A model generated the notes under the pieces. It saw nothing but the letters and a program-made list of their open reading frames with translations, was not told the origin of the DNA and did no database searches. Both the position numbers and the translations under genes were made by a program. A stretch of DNA of 64,000 nucleotides, from assembly GCA_964547645.1 (NCBI GenBank), contig CAZJOM010000008.1, forward strand, positions 13,645-77,644, in the 5' to 3' direction. Origin of the DNA: SZUA-430 sp964547645 (GTDB taxonomy: Bacteria > Pseudomonadota > Alphaproteobacteria > Micropepsales > Micropepsaceae). This document shows, piece after piece, positions 1 through 9,139 of the stretch (position 1 is the stretch's first letter; each line of letters begins with the position of its first letter).

Positions 1-1494
1 GGTGGGTTGTGCCGGGTGACGTCGACGGCGCATGGGTTCAATGAGGGCGACTACGTTTCGATCAGCGGTGTCGGTGGCGCAACGCAGGCGAATGGGGATT
101 GGAAGATCGTCAACGTGACGGCGAATACGTTTGACCTTGCCAATTCCGCGGCGCCAAGCGCGTTCACGTCGGGCGGTAGCGCACGGCGATACTCAACTTG
201 GTTATGGGCGCATAGCGCCTTCTCGGTGGCACGGGGATATCCGGCGACGGTGGCCTTGCACGAGCAGCGGTTGGTGTTCGCCAACACCTCGCAACAGCCG
301 TTTGGGATTTGGGCTTCAAATTCTGGCGACTATCTGAACTTCTTGCCGGGGACGCGGGATGACGAAACGATCGCCTATAACATCGCCGCCAATCAGGCCG
401 ATCCGATACGATGGGTGACTTCGGGTTCCGACTTGGTGATCGGGACGCTCAGTCAGGAGTTCGCGGCCTATGGCGGTGGGCTGGGTGACCCGATCACGCC
501 GTCGAACACGCGGATTGTGCCGCAGTCGGGCGAGGGCTCTAACGGCGTGCAGCCGGCAAAGGTCGGGATCGAAACGCTGTTCGTCAATCGCGCCGGGCGG
601 AAGGTATTTTCGCTGTTCAATCAGTCGGATGTCGGCTCGTGTGTCGCGACGGATTTGCTCGAACTGGCAGAGCACTTGACGGTGGGTCGTACCGTGACGC
701 GCGTCGCTTGGGCGAAGAACCCGGCATCGCTGCTCTGGTGTTTGAGATCCGACGGTACGCTGCTTTCAATGACCTATCGGCGCGAGCAGCAGCTCTTCGC
801 GTGGTCGAAGCATTTGCTCGACGGGTTCGTGGAGAGCATCGCGGTCATTCCGTCACCCGACGCGACGACAGATGATTTGTGGGCTATCGTTCGGCGGACC
901 ATCAACGGCGCGACGAAGCGCTATGTCGAGTTTCTGGCGCCACCGTTCGAGCCAGCGAGCCCAAGCGACAAATCGACGATGGGATTCGTTGACAGCGGGC
1001 TCAGATACGAAGGACCTGCCGCGACGACGCTCTCGGGCCTGTTTCATTTGGAGGGCCGTACGATCAAAGTCGTGGCGGATGGTGCCTTGCACCCCGATCG
1101 CGTGGTCACGGGTGGCAAGATCTCGCTTGAGACGCCGGCGACGAATGTGTGGGCGGGGCTTGGCTATACGAGCCGCGTGCGCACGATGCGCCTCGACGTA
1201 CCCGCGATGGGCACTGCGCAGGGCAAGACCAAGCGGATCCCGCGGGTGACGGTGCGGGTGCACAACAGCATCGGCGGCGCGGTCGGTCCTGGCGACGAGA
1301 GCGGACTTGAAGATCTCGTCCGGCGCGACCAATCCGATCCGATGGACGCGTCGCCGCCGATGCGCTCCGGCGATTTCGATGTCTACCTGCCCGGCGACTT
1401 CGACGTCGACGGCCGGCTTGCCATCGTGCAGTCGGAACCACTGCCGCTCGATGTGCTCTCGATCATGCCGGTGATGTCGGTGATGGATGGGTAG
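1..1494 (+). CDS. phage tail nozzle / tail tubular protein B-like, 5' partial
   Basis: The reading frame is open from the left edge of the window, so the N-terminus is missing; about 497 residues remain. The first 50 residues, with HGFNEGDYVSISGVGG and a following NGDWKIVNVTANTFDL stretch, match the small beta domain annotated as E1 FCCH in phage tail proteins. The body carries the pattern seen in podovirus nozzle or stabilisation proteins: LHEQRLVFANTS, GDYLNF, DDETIAYNIAANQ and a VPQSGEGSNGVQP stretch. Such proteins form the tubular tail beneath the portal. It lies upstream of a lysis-like set, as expected for the late region of a podovirus-like prophage. The family call rests on recognised motifs, not on a search. 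Confidence 0.72.
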   Translation, partial: GGLCRVTSTAHGFNEGDYVSISGVGGATQANGDWKIVNVTANTFDLANSAAPSAFTSGGSARRYSTWLWAHSAFSVARGYPATVALHEQRLVFANTSQQPFGIWASNSGDYLNFLPGTRDDETIAYNIAANQADPIRWVTSGSDLVIGTLSQEFAAYGGGLGDPITPSNTRIVPQSGEGSNGVQPAKVGIETLFVNRAGRKVFSLFNQSDVGSCVATDLLELAEHLTVGRTVTRVAWAKNPASLLWCLRSDGTLLSMTYRREQQLFAWSKHLLDGFVESIAVIPSPDATTDDLWAIVRRTINGATKRYVEFLAPPFEPASPSDKSTMGFVDSGLRYEGPAATTLSGLFHLEGRTIKVVADGALHPDRVVTGGKISLETPATNVWAGLGYTSRVRTMRLDVPAMGTAQGKTKRIPRVTVRVHNSIGGAVGPGDESGLEDLVRRDQSDPMDASPPMRSGDFDVYLPGDFDVDGRLAIVQSEPLPLDVLSIMPVMSVMDG

Positions 1495-1539
1495 TTTCCT
1501 TGAACCGAAAGTGACCGATGCAGAAAGGAGATGTGTGTA

Positions 1540-2712
1540 ATGGCACCGCGAGATTATTTTCCATATCTAAACTCGCTTGGCCGTCGTGCGTTCAAGGGAC
1601 CGCTCGACTTCAGAACACCGGAAGAACAGTTTTCTGGCGAGCGCGAAGTGAAGGAACGCTACCGGCAGTCCGTCCAGTCAAAGGCGGTGGAGGATTCGAT
1701 TTCTTCTTTCTTTCAGGCGGTGAATCAGGGTGACGAGTCAGGCGTTCGCACTTTCGCGAACGATGTGACGAATGAGACGCGCGGATACTTTCATCAACGG
1801 GGCGTTCCTGTCTTTGCTCATCCGATCTTGCCGCCACAGTTTGTGACTCGCGTGCACGAACTTGTCGGAGATCTGCCGAAGCGCGAGCAAGCTATGGCCA
1901 TTGGTGACCTTGTCAACTCCTTTAGGTCGGACCTGCGACGCGGCATCGCCCAGGAGCTTGAGGCGCATACGCTTAGGTTGGATGTTCAACGTGGCGCGGA
2001 TGCAGCCATGCGTGAGCCCATGTCCCCGTGGTCGGTACTGGCCAAGCCGGCGCACATCTCCCTTGGCGCGCAACACGCCGCTACCGCGGAGCGGGCGGCG
2101 AGCGCTGTCGGTTCCTATCGCCAGCCTGATCGCAACGATGGCGTGACAGCGCAGCCATTGGCGGTTGTTGATGGCAGTCCCGGTATGATCTGGGGTGGCG
2201 GCACACCGCCGCATCAACGCGGCGATACCGATGCTGAAGAAGCCCGCCGGCAAGCGGCAGACAATTCATCACATCTTACGGACTACAATGACGGACGTGT
2301 GGCGGAGGTTGTTGACGATGCGATCGCCTCGTCTACCTGGCTAGAGCGAAGCACTGGCCGAGCGGGAGAAAAGGTACGGGGCAAAGGGCGATACATCTGG
2401 ACGCGATATGGCTGGGTAGATCTGCAGCATGTCATTGGGGCCGCAACCGTGACCGATAGCGCGACGATCAACCTTGTACTCGGATTGGCCAAAGAGGGTG
2501 AGCAATGGCTCGGGGGTATGAAATCGGCCTTTAAGACTGAGGATTTCTTGTCGAATTGGATTGGCGCTCAGGCATTGCTCCACCAGCAGCGGTTCGGTGG
2601 GACGATCGGTCAGGCCGTTGCTCACGTCCTCGCTCAGTACCGTCCGTTGACACGGAAGGAAGCGGAGGATTTTTTGCGAACCGGCGGGCAGCGGGAGGAT
2701 TGGTCGTGGTGA
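1540..2712 (+). CDS. hypothetical prophage protein, 390 aa
   Basis: I do not recognise this protein. The start at 1540 (MAPRDYFPYLNS) is chosen because AAAGGAG at 1524-1530 is ideally spaced; an in-frame ATG at 1531 sits too close. It has no signal peptide or membrane segment. The N-terminal 140 residues look helical and charged; the middle (about 150-250) is rich in Ala, Gly, Gln and His and probably flexible. The C-terminal third holds a compact aromatic block, GRYIWTRYGWVDLQHVIGAA near residue 285, and ends in Trp-Ser-Trp. It follows the tail nozzle gene by 45 bp and is probably co-transcribed. A virion-associated or effector-like role is possible, but nothing visible proves it. Confidence 0.6.
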   Translation: MAPRDYFPYLNSLGRRAFKGPLDFRTPEEQFSGEREVKERYRQSVQSKAVEDSISSFFQAVNQGDESGVRTFANDVTNETRGYFHQRGVPVFAHPILPPQFVTRVHELVGDLPKREQAMAIGDLVNSFRSDLRRGIAQELEAHTLRLDVQRGADAAMREPMSPWSVLAKPAHISLGAQHAATAERAASAVGSYRQPDRNDGVTAQPLAVVDGSPGMIWGGGTPPHQRGDTDAEEARRQAADNSSHLTDYNDGRVAEVVDDAIASSTWLERSTGRAGEKVRGKGRYIWTRYGWVDLQHVIGAATVTDSATINLVLGLAKEGEQWLGGMKSAFKTEDFLSNWIGAQALLHQQRFGGTIGQAVAHVLAQYRPLTRKEAEDFLRTGGQREDWSW

Positions 2713-2766
2713 GAGTTATTGCTCGGATTCTCCGACCCATGGTAAAAGGTGCTGATTGGAGGCGGA

Positions 2767-3096
2767 ATGTTCGCGCGCGAAGGACGGGAAAGTTTGAGTC
2801 TTTGGCGCGCCGCGGGATGGAGTCTTGCGATCGCGGCAGCGTTGATGATTCCGTACTACGCGCTGCAGATCTACGATTTCCTGTCCGCAGCGCCGGGGCT
2901 CGGCGTAAATCCCTTGAACTCGGAAGACTTGAGTCAGACGCCAGAGCAAAGGTTTGAGACGGCGCTGCGGATCGTGGTGGTGGTGATGACGATCATGATC
3001 GCGGCGTTCGCACTGCTTCTGTTCAGCGTGTTGGTGGCCCCGCTCTTTCTGCTGGGGCGGCTGGTGCGGCGCAATCGGCAGCTACACCGGTCGTAA
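2767..3096 (+). CDS. small two-helix membrane protein of the prophage lysis region
   Basis: 109 residues (MFAREGRESLSLWR start) with a GGAGG ribosome site at about 2758-2763. Two hydrophobic segments are visible: about residues 15-35 (AAGWSLAIAAALMIPYYALQ) and 70-95 (a run of V, M, I, A and L). A polar loop of about 35 residues separates them. The C-terminus is basic (RLVRRNRQLHRS), giving a holin-like or antiholin-like layout. It sits directly before the endolysin remnant, which supports a lysis role by context. No family motif is recognised, so holin remains an inference. The gene ends 30 bp before the M15 peptidase start. Confidence 0.5.
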   Translation: MFAREGRESLSLWRAAGWSLAIAAALMIPYYALQIYDFLSAAPGLGVNPLNSEDLSQTPEQRFETALRIVVVVMTIMIAAFALLLFSVLVAPLFLLGRLVRRNRQLHRS

Positions 3097-3125
3097 GGCG
3101 CTGCAGCGCGCACATTCAGAATTCG

Positions 3126-3413
3126 ATGAAGCGGCAGCGTGAGTTGTTTGCGGCAGGAGCGTCACGGACGTTGCGCTCGCGGCATCTGACCGGGCACGCG
3201 ATCGATTTCGTGCCACTGATCAACGGCGAGCCGACGTGGAAGTGGCCGCCGTTTGCGGCGGCTGCGGTCGTCTTCAAGCGGGCGGCCCGGGAGGTTGGCG
3301 TGCCAATCGTTTGGGGCGGCGACTGGCGGCTGTTTCGAGACGGGCCGCACATCGAGCTCGATCGGAAGGTCTATCCGGACAAGACGCTGCCTACGGCGAA
3401 GGAGGCAGCATGA
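3126..3413 (+). CDS. M15-family peptidoglycan peptidase (endolysin), N-terminally truncated
   Basis: 95 residues matching the C-terminal two thirds of VanY/T5-type L-alanoyl-D-glutamate peptidases used as phage endolysins. The zinc-site motifs are present: SRHLTGHAIDF near residues 18-28, and WGGDWRLF followed by DGPHIEL near residues 63-79. The family normally has 35-45 more residues before RQRELFAAGAS, including a conserved EGxRT segment. The upstream in-frame codons to 3093 encode nothing like it, so this copy seems to have lost its N-terminus and may be inactive. Its stop overlaps the next start by 4 bp (ATGA). A functional short form cannot be excluded, because both metal-binding motifs remain. 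Confidence 0.75.
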   Translation: MKRQRELFAAGASRTLRSRHLTGHAIDFVPLINGEPTWKWPPFAAAAVVFKRAAREVGVPIVWGGDWRLFRDGPHIELDRKVYPDKTLPTAKEAA

Positions 3414-3625
3414 CCCATCCGTTTGCGGAGGCGGTCGTGGCGAGCGTGCTCGTCGTCGCGGTTGGTGCAAGCGCGGCGTTGGTCCTGCCGGCGAAAGTTG
3501 CGCCGCGACCGAGTGATGCCGCGCGCGTGGCGGTGCTGGAGCGGCAGCTTGCGGCCGTCGCGGCAGAGCAGAAGCAATTGCTCGCCCAGATCAAGGCGGC
3601 AACACGCGAAAGGAAGCAGCGATGA
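3410..3625 (+). CDS. small membrane protein with coiled coil, spanin-like
   Basis: 71 residues starting MTHPFAEAVVAS, with GGAGG just upstream and an ATGA overlap with the peptidase gene. One N-terminal membrane segment (about residues 8-28) is followed by a predicted coiled coil (ARVAVLERQLAAVAAEQKQL) and a basic tail. A single anchor plus a periplasmic helix next to an endolysin is the usual shape of an Rz-type inner-membrane spanin, but the protein is short for one and has no diagnostic motif. It is translationally coupled to the following gene through another ATGA overlap at 3622-3625. Confidence 0.5.
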   Translation: MTHPFAEAVVASVLVVAVGASAALVLPAKVAPRPSDAARVAVLERQLAAVAAEQKQLLAQIKAATRERKQR

Positions 3626-3858
3626 GCATGGACAAGGTCCTAGGTCCGGCGACGCTGGTCTATCTGGTCAGCGCGACGGTGGCGGCACTGTGGTGGGCGA
3701 GCGATCTCACGCGGCGGATCGATACGATCGAGCACTCGACCGTTACCGCCGAAAGGATCGCGCGGCTTGAGACCGAGGTGCGCGTGCTATCGGAGGGAAC
3801 GCACGACCTGAATGTCAGCGTGAGCGATTTGCTCCGCGAGCTGCAGCGCCGCCGCTGA
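3622..3858 (+). CDS. small membrane-anchored coiled-coil protein (phage lysis region)
   Basis: 78 residues, MSMDKVLGPATLVYLV start, overlapping the previous stop by 4 bp. A membrane segment at about residues 8-26 is followed by a helical heptad-like stretch (RIARLETEVRVLSEGTHDL) and a basic C-terminus. The pattern resembles XhlA-like or DUF2730-like phage membrane proteins, which are often found beside holins and endolysins. Its stop codon (3856-3858) directly abuts the stop of the receiver gene on the other strand, so this is the right end of the first phage block. Confidence 0.5.
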   Translation: MSMDKVLGPATLVYLVSATVAALWWASDLTRRIDTIEHSTVTAERIARLETEVRVLSEGTHDLNVSVSDLLRELQRRR

Positions 3859-4338
3859 CTATGGTCCCGCAAGTCCGTGTTGGCGCGAGCGCAGTTGGAG
3901 ATCGACAAGTCGCAGGAGGTTGTCGACGTCCATGGGCTTATGAACCACGCCTTGGGCGCTGAGTTCGCGTACCGCGGTTGCGGCGTCGGCTGCGTCGGAC
4001 GCCGTAAAGATGAGGAGTGACGCAGTGCCGTTCTTTTCAGACGCACGCATCCGACGGCCTACCGCGTGACCGTCGATGTCAGGCATAGTTAGGTCGAGCA
4101 AGACGAGATCGAAGGCGGTGGTGTTGATATGATCCAATGCTTCACTCCCGTTCATAGCAGCCGAAACGCTGGCGCCTGCATCAACCAATGTTTCGACGGC
4201 GATCTCCAGATTCACCGGATTGTCGTCCACGACGAGGATTTTTTTGTTATGCCACGCAACTTTCGGTGCGATGCTCGACGTCGATGCATGTCGATCGATC
4301 GAGGCGAGAATTGTGTCGGTCACGGAATGCTTCGGCAT
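3859..4338 (-). CDS. single-domain response regulator (receiver only)
   Basis: 159 residues with start MPKHSVTDTILA at 4338, supported by a GGGAG site 8 nt upstream; the longer upstream frame is not used. After a 30-residue leader comes one CheY-like receiver domain: KKILVVDDNP (acidic pair), the phospho-acceptor Asp in LVLLDLTMPDIDG, the conserved Thr in LLIFTASDA and the Lys in VVHKPMDVD. No output domain follows. It is divergent from the hybrid kinase gene (starts 240 bp apart), suggesting it is a phosphotransfer partner or sink for that kinase. It ends flush against the phage lysis block. Confidence 0.85.
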   Translation of the reverse strand: MPKHSVTDTILASIDRHASTSSIAPKVAWHNKKILVVDDNPVNLEIAVETLVDAGASVSAAMNGSEALDHINTTAFDLVLLDLTMPDIDGHAVGRRMRASEKNGTASLLIFTASDAADAATAVRELSAQGVVHKPMDVDNLLRLVDLQLRSRQHGLAGP

Positions 4339-4578
4339 TGCAAAACTCCCTGTGATTTGAGTCGAATCTTGCACGGATGCCTTTCGGGTTGATGAAGCCA
4401 ATTGCATAGGTAACGCTCGTTCATCGTGAATTTGGCGCCGGTTCGCGATTAATTGCTTCGGCGATTTTTTCAGCAGATTTACGGAAAGTTTTGTCTGTCT
4501 CCGTAGCCTGGCGGGGATGCTCCTGCGTTGTTCGTGAGTGTCAGGGACTGGAGCAACTGGAAAGGACGGCTGCGCGTA

Positions 4579-6636
<2,058 letters not shown>

Positions 6637-6671
6637 CCCCGAATGCGTCAACCTGAGCTTGGAGGTGCGGC

Positions 6672-7868
6672 ATGAATGGCTCGTATCTAAGTGGCGAACA
6701 ACGGGACCGTTTGAAACGGTCCCTCTCCGCCGGCGGCAAGCTTGGTGCTTCACAAGTGCGCCTGCTCAATGTGGACGCCTATAAGGAGCGGTTGGGTGAA
6801 AACTGGTACAAGTATCGCGGGATCATCGACGCGATCGTCGTGAACGCGATCAAAGCGCACTTGGACAAGGATGATGTCTTCGTTCAGACCCGCGGCGGGT
6901 ACGCGCTGCTGTTTCCCGAGAAGGCAGAGGCCGAGGTTTCGGCGCTGACCGCGAAGATCGCGGCCTCCGTCTCGGCCCTCCTTTCGCGCGAACGCGAGTT
7001 CAGCAAGCCGCCGCTGACCTGCGTTGCGGAAGTGGCGAATGCGGGCGAGGTGTTGCGGCAAATCGATGCGACAGAGGTGCCAGCTCCGAGAGCGGCCGTG
7101 CCTGCGAAAGCGAAGGCGGTAGACGTCAGCTATGCGCCGCTGTGGCATTCGAAGCTTGAGCGGGTCGTTGGCTGTCTTTGTGACCCGTCGATCGAGCGAC
7201 CGCTGGTTCCGGTGACCGATGACAAGTACTACGAGGCTTCGGCCCAGCTCATGCGGCATGACATAGATGGGTTCATGCGCATGATGGGAGACGCCTTTAA
7301 GATGATGAAGGCGGGAGAGAAGGGCGCCATTCTCTTCTCCATCAACTTCAAATCGTTTTGCGCAGCGGAACTGCACAAAGAATACATGCAGGCGTTGCGG
7401 CAGACGCCGTCGTCGCTGATGCCGTTTCTGACACCGCGGTTTGTGCGGATTCCACCGGGCGCGCCGGGAGCTCTGATTGCGGCCAAGGTTCAGTTGCTTG
7501 GTGGCGTGTTCAAACATGTAGCGTTGCAAACGCCGCCCGACACGGACTTAGGCCGGTTTCAATTTACGGGCAATGCGCTGCTGGTGACTTCTTGGAAAGA
7601 TGTCGTGAGAGCGGGGCGCGGCGGCAGGGGGGCGGAGGCTGCTGTGGCCAAGTTCTGCCAGACGGCGCGGGGGTTGCGGCTTAGCTCGGTGATTTGCGGG
7701 ATTGCGGATCGCGGGTCGTATGACGGGGCTGCTGTCGCCGGTGCCGACTTCCTGTCGGGCGACTTCGTCAGTGTGGCGAGCAAGGTGCCGGTTTCCCAGT
7801 TCAAACTGTCGGTTGCCGAAATTCGAACGCCGAAGGCCGACGCAGCGGTCGAGGTAGCCTATGTCTAG
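6672..7868 (+). CDS. degenerate GGDEF-EAL-like signalling protein
   Basis: 398 residues; a TTGGAGGTG site fixes the start. No motif is intact, but the layout follows a GGDEF-EAL composite. Residues about 28-100 (VRLLNVDAYKERLG, DVFVQTRGGYALLFPEKAE) mirror the GGDEF fold, with GGYALLF where the signature should be. Residues about 155-385 mirror an EAL domain: YAPLWHSKLERVVGCLC at the EAL position, ILFSINFKSF for the SxNxS strand, DLGRFQFTGNALLVT for the LKID strand and AGADFLSGDFVS for the QGY end. Catalytic and metal residues appear lost, suggesting a binding or protein-contact role. It is probably co-transcribed with the hybrid kinase. The assignment comes from eye alignment. Confidence 0.55.
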   Translation: MNGSYLSGEQRDRLKRSLSAGGKLGASQVRLLNVDAYKERLGENWYKYRGIIDAIVVNAIKAHLDKDDVFVQTRGGYALLFPEKAEAEVSALTAKIAASVSALLSREREFSKPPLTCVAEVANAGEVLRQIDATEVPAPRAAVPAKAKAVDVSYAPLWHSKLERVVGCLCDPSIERPLVPVTDDKYYEASAQLMRHDIDGFMRMMGDAFKMMKAGEKGAILFSINFKSFCAAELHKEYMQALRQTPSSLMPFLTPRFVRIPPGAPGALIAAKVQLLGGVFKHVALQTPPDTDLGRFQFTGNALLVTSWKDVVRAGRGGRGAEAAVAKFCQTARGLRLSSVICGIADRGSYDGAAVAGADFLSGDFVSVASKVPVSQFKLSVAEIRTPKADAAVEVAYV

Positions 7869-7908
7869 TTAGTCCCACTCAATAACACACCGCCTACACC
7901 GAAATTCA

Positions 7909-7937
7909 AGCGCCCCAATCGTGGGCGCTCTTTTTTT
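7909..7937 (+). terminator. rho-independent terminator after the GGDEF-EAL-like gene
   Basis: A 7-bp perfect stem AGCGCCC/GGGCGCT with a 7-nt loop is followed by CTTTTTTT. It lies 40 bp after the stop of the preceding plus-strand gene and closes the kinase transcript. Confidence 0.9.
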
Positions 7938-8014
7938 GCCGCGGGGACGTAGCGGCTCTCCCCGCGAGCGTTTGGGCGACAAGCCGCGCTTCGAACTTCA
8001 GAAAGGAAAGAGCA

Positions 8015-8227
8015 ATGAACAGGTTCTTTGTCGTCCGTTTGGACGAAGACGGCGACTATGTGGACGAATGGGAAGGCGTTGCGGACTCTTTTGCGTCGCT
8101 TGACGAGGCGAAGGAGTTCATTCGCCAGAACGCCGGCGTGCATCCGGGCGTGAAGTACATCGCCGCGCAGGCGGTGACGGTCGGTGAGTCGCCGATTCCG
8201 GAAGTGACGTTCTCGGACGTCGCGTAG
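8015..8227 (+). CDS. small acidic hypothetical protein, 70 aa
   Basis: The start (MNRFFVVRLDEDGDYV) has an AAAGGAAAG site 8-9 nt upstream. The protein is acidic, with no signal or membrane segment, and looks like one small alpha/beta unit: VVRLDEDGDYV strand, FASLDEAKEFIRQN helix, then KYIAAQAVTVGES strands. It is a one-gene transcript lying between two terminators (7909-7937 and 8230-8301). I do not recognise the family. Confidence 0.6.
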   Translation: MNRFFVVRLDEDGDYVDEWEGVADSFASLDEAKEFIRQNAGVHPGVKYIAAQAVTVGESPIPEVTFSDVA

Positions 8228-8229
8228 AG

Positions 8230-8301
8230 GCGATCAGCAATCAGTAGTCAGCGGTCAGTGGGGTGGCGATTTCTGATCGCTAACTGCTGATCGCTTTTTT
8301 T
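8230..8301 (+). terminator. rho-independent terminator with long stem-loop
   Basis: Arms GCGATCAGC (8230-8238) and GCTGATCGC (8286-8294) pair perfectly and are followed by seven T residues. The long loop contains imperfect repeats of an ATCAGTAGTCAGCGG-like unit and another GATCGC copy, so several alternative folds are possible. It closes the 70-aa gene. Confidence 0.8.
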
Positions 8302-8316
8302 GTGGAGGCTTATTCG

Positions 8317-8535
8317 ATGAATGGAACGAAGGTTTGGTGGCAGTCGAAGACTGTGTGGGGTTCGATCATCGCGCTACTTGCGGGTGTGGCAACGTTGGCG
8401 GGGTTGAAGCTCGATGCCACACTGCAGGATCAACTGGCGGAACTGATCACCGGCGCGGCAAATGTGGCTGCGGGCTTGGTTGCTTGGTACGGCCGAGCGA
8501 AGGCTGAGGGTGCCTTGACGTGGGGTAAGCCATGA
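8317..8535 (+). CDS. phage holin-like small membrane protein
   Basis: 72 residues from MNGTKVWWQSKT, with GGAGG at 8304-8308 deciding the start over an upstream GTG. The N-terminal KxWWQSKTVWGSIIALLAG is typical of a small holin family found in proteobacterial prophages. Two hydrophobic helices (about residues 13-32 and 47-62) flank a short polar segment, and the protein ends in a basic region (YGRAKAEG). It is the first gene of a three-gene set whose members overlap by ATGA, and is the second lysis-like cassette of the window. Confidence 0.65.
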   Translation: MNGTKVWWQSKTVWGSIIALLAGVATLAGLKLDATLQDQLAELITGAANVAAGLVAWYGRAKAEGALTWGKP

Positions 8536-8930
8536 GAGGTATCGTCAACACGCTTTTGGCGTCGAGTGTTGCGGTCGGGCTCACCGCGTGTGCGCTCTTG
8601 CAGCCCCTTGGGCGGGATGACGAAGCACGCCGTGCCGCGAAGCTGACGCTTGCTGCTTACGAGACAACGCAGCAGGCAATTCTCATCTACGGGCGCTTGC
8701 CGACATGTGACGCCGAAGCCGGCGTGATCCGGCTTTGCAAGCAGCGTTTGCTCTGGTCACGCATCAAGATCGTAGACGCGACGGCGACAAAGGCCATTGC
8801 GGAGGCGACGCCGGTACTGAACGGAACGGAGGTGGATGCGGGTCAGCTTGTTGCGGCGCTGGTTGCGATCGAGAACGTGAAGACAGCGATTGCCAGGGCG
8901 CAAGAGCAATTGAAGGGAGACGCGTCATGA
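8532..8930 (+). CDS. putative lipoprotein of the second lysis-like cassette
   Basis: 132 residues, ATG overlapping the holin-like stop by 4 bp. A signal peptide ends in a lipobox (VGLTAC, Cys at about residue 20), so the mature protein is probably lipid-anchored. The rest is helical and Ala-rich, with two further Cys (PTCDAEAGVIRLCKQ) that could form a disulfide. A lipoprotein beside a holin could be an outer-membrane spanin-like component, but it is longer than Rz1 and not proline-rich, so function is open. Confidence 0.55.
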   Translation: MRGIVNTLLASSVAVGLTACALLQPLGRDDEARRAAKLTLAAYETTQQAILIYGRLPTCDAEAGVIRLCKQRLLWSRIKIVDATATKAIAEATPVLNGTEVDAGQLVAALVAIENVKTAIARAQEQLKGDAS

Positions 8931-9139
8931 GCGTGAACGCGGTGTTGGCGCTGCTTAGCGAGTTGACCGCCAATTTGCCGGCGGCGATCACCACGGGCCG
9001 GCAAGTGATTGAGTTGGTCAACGACGGATACCGGCAACTCAGCGAGGCGGCAGGCGATCACGAGGTCACGGCGGAGGAGATCAACGCGTTGGTGGCCAAA
9101 ATTATCGCGAACAGTGCCGCGATCCAGGCGATCGACTAG
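8927..9139 (+). CDS. small helical hypothetical protein, 70 aa
   Basis: Start MSVNAVLALLSEL overlaps the lipoprotein stop (ATGA), with GAAGGGAGA upstream. The sequence is alpha-helical, without signal peptide or strong membrane segment; the C-terminal half (HEVTAEEINALVAKI) resembles phage helical accessory proteins with an EF-hand-like spacing, but calcium ligands are not evident. It is the last gene of the ATGA-coupled trio. Its stop overlaps the convergent kinase gene by 4 bp. Function not recognised. Confidence 0.5.
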   Translation: MSVNAVLALLSELTANLPAAITTGRQVIELVNDGYRQLSEAAGDHEVTAEEINALVAKIIANSAAIQAID

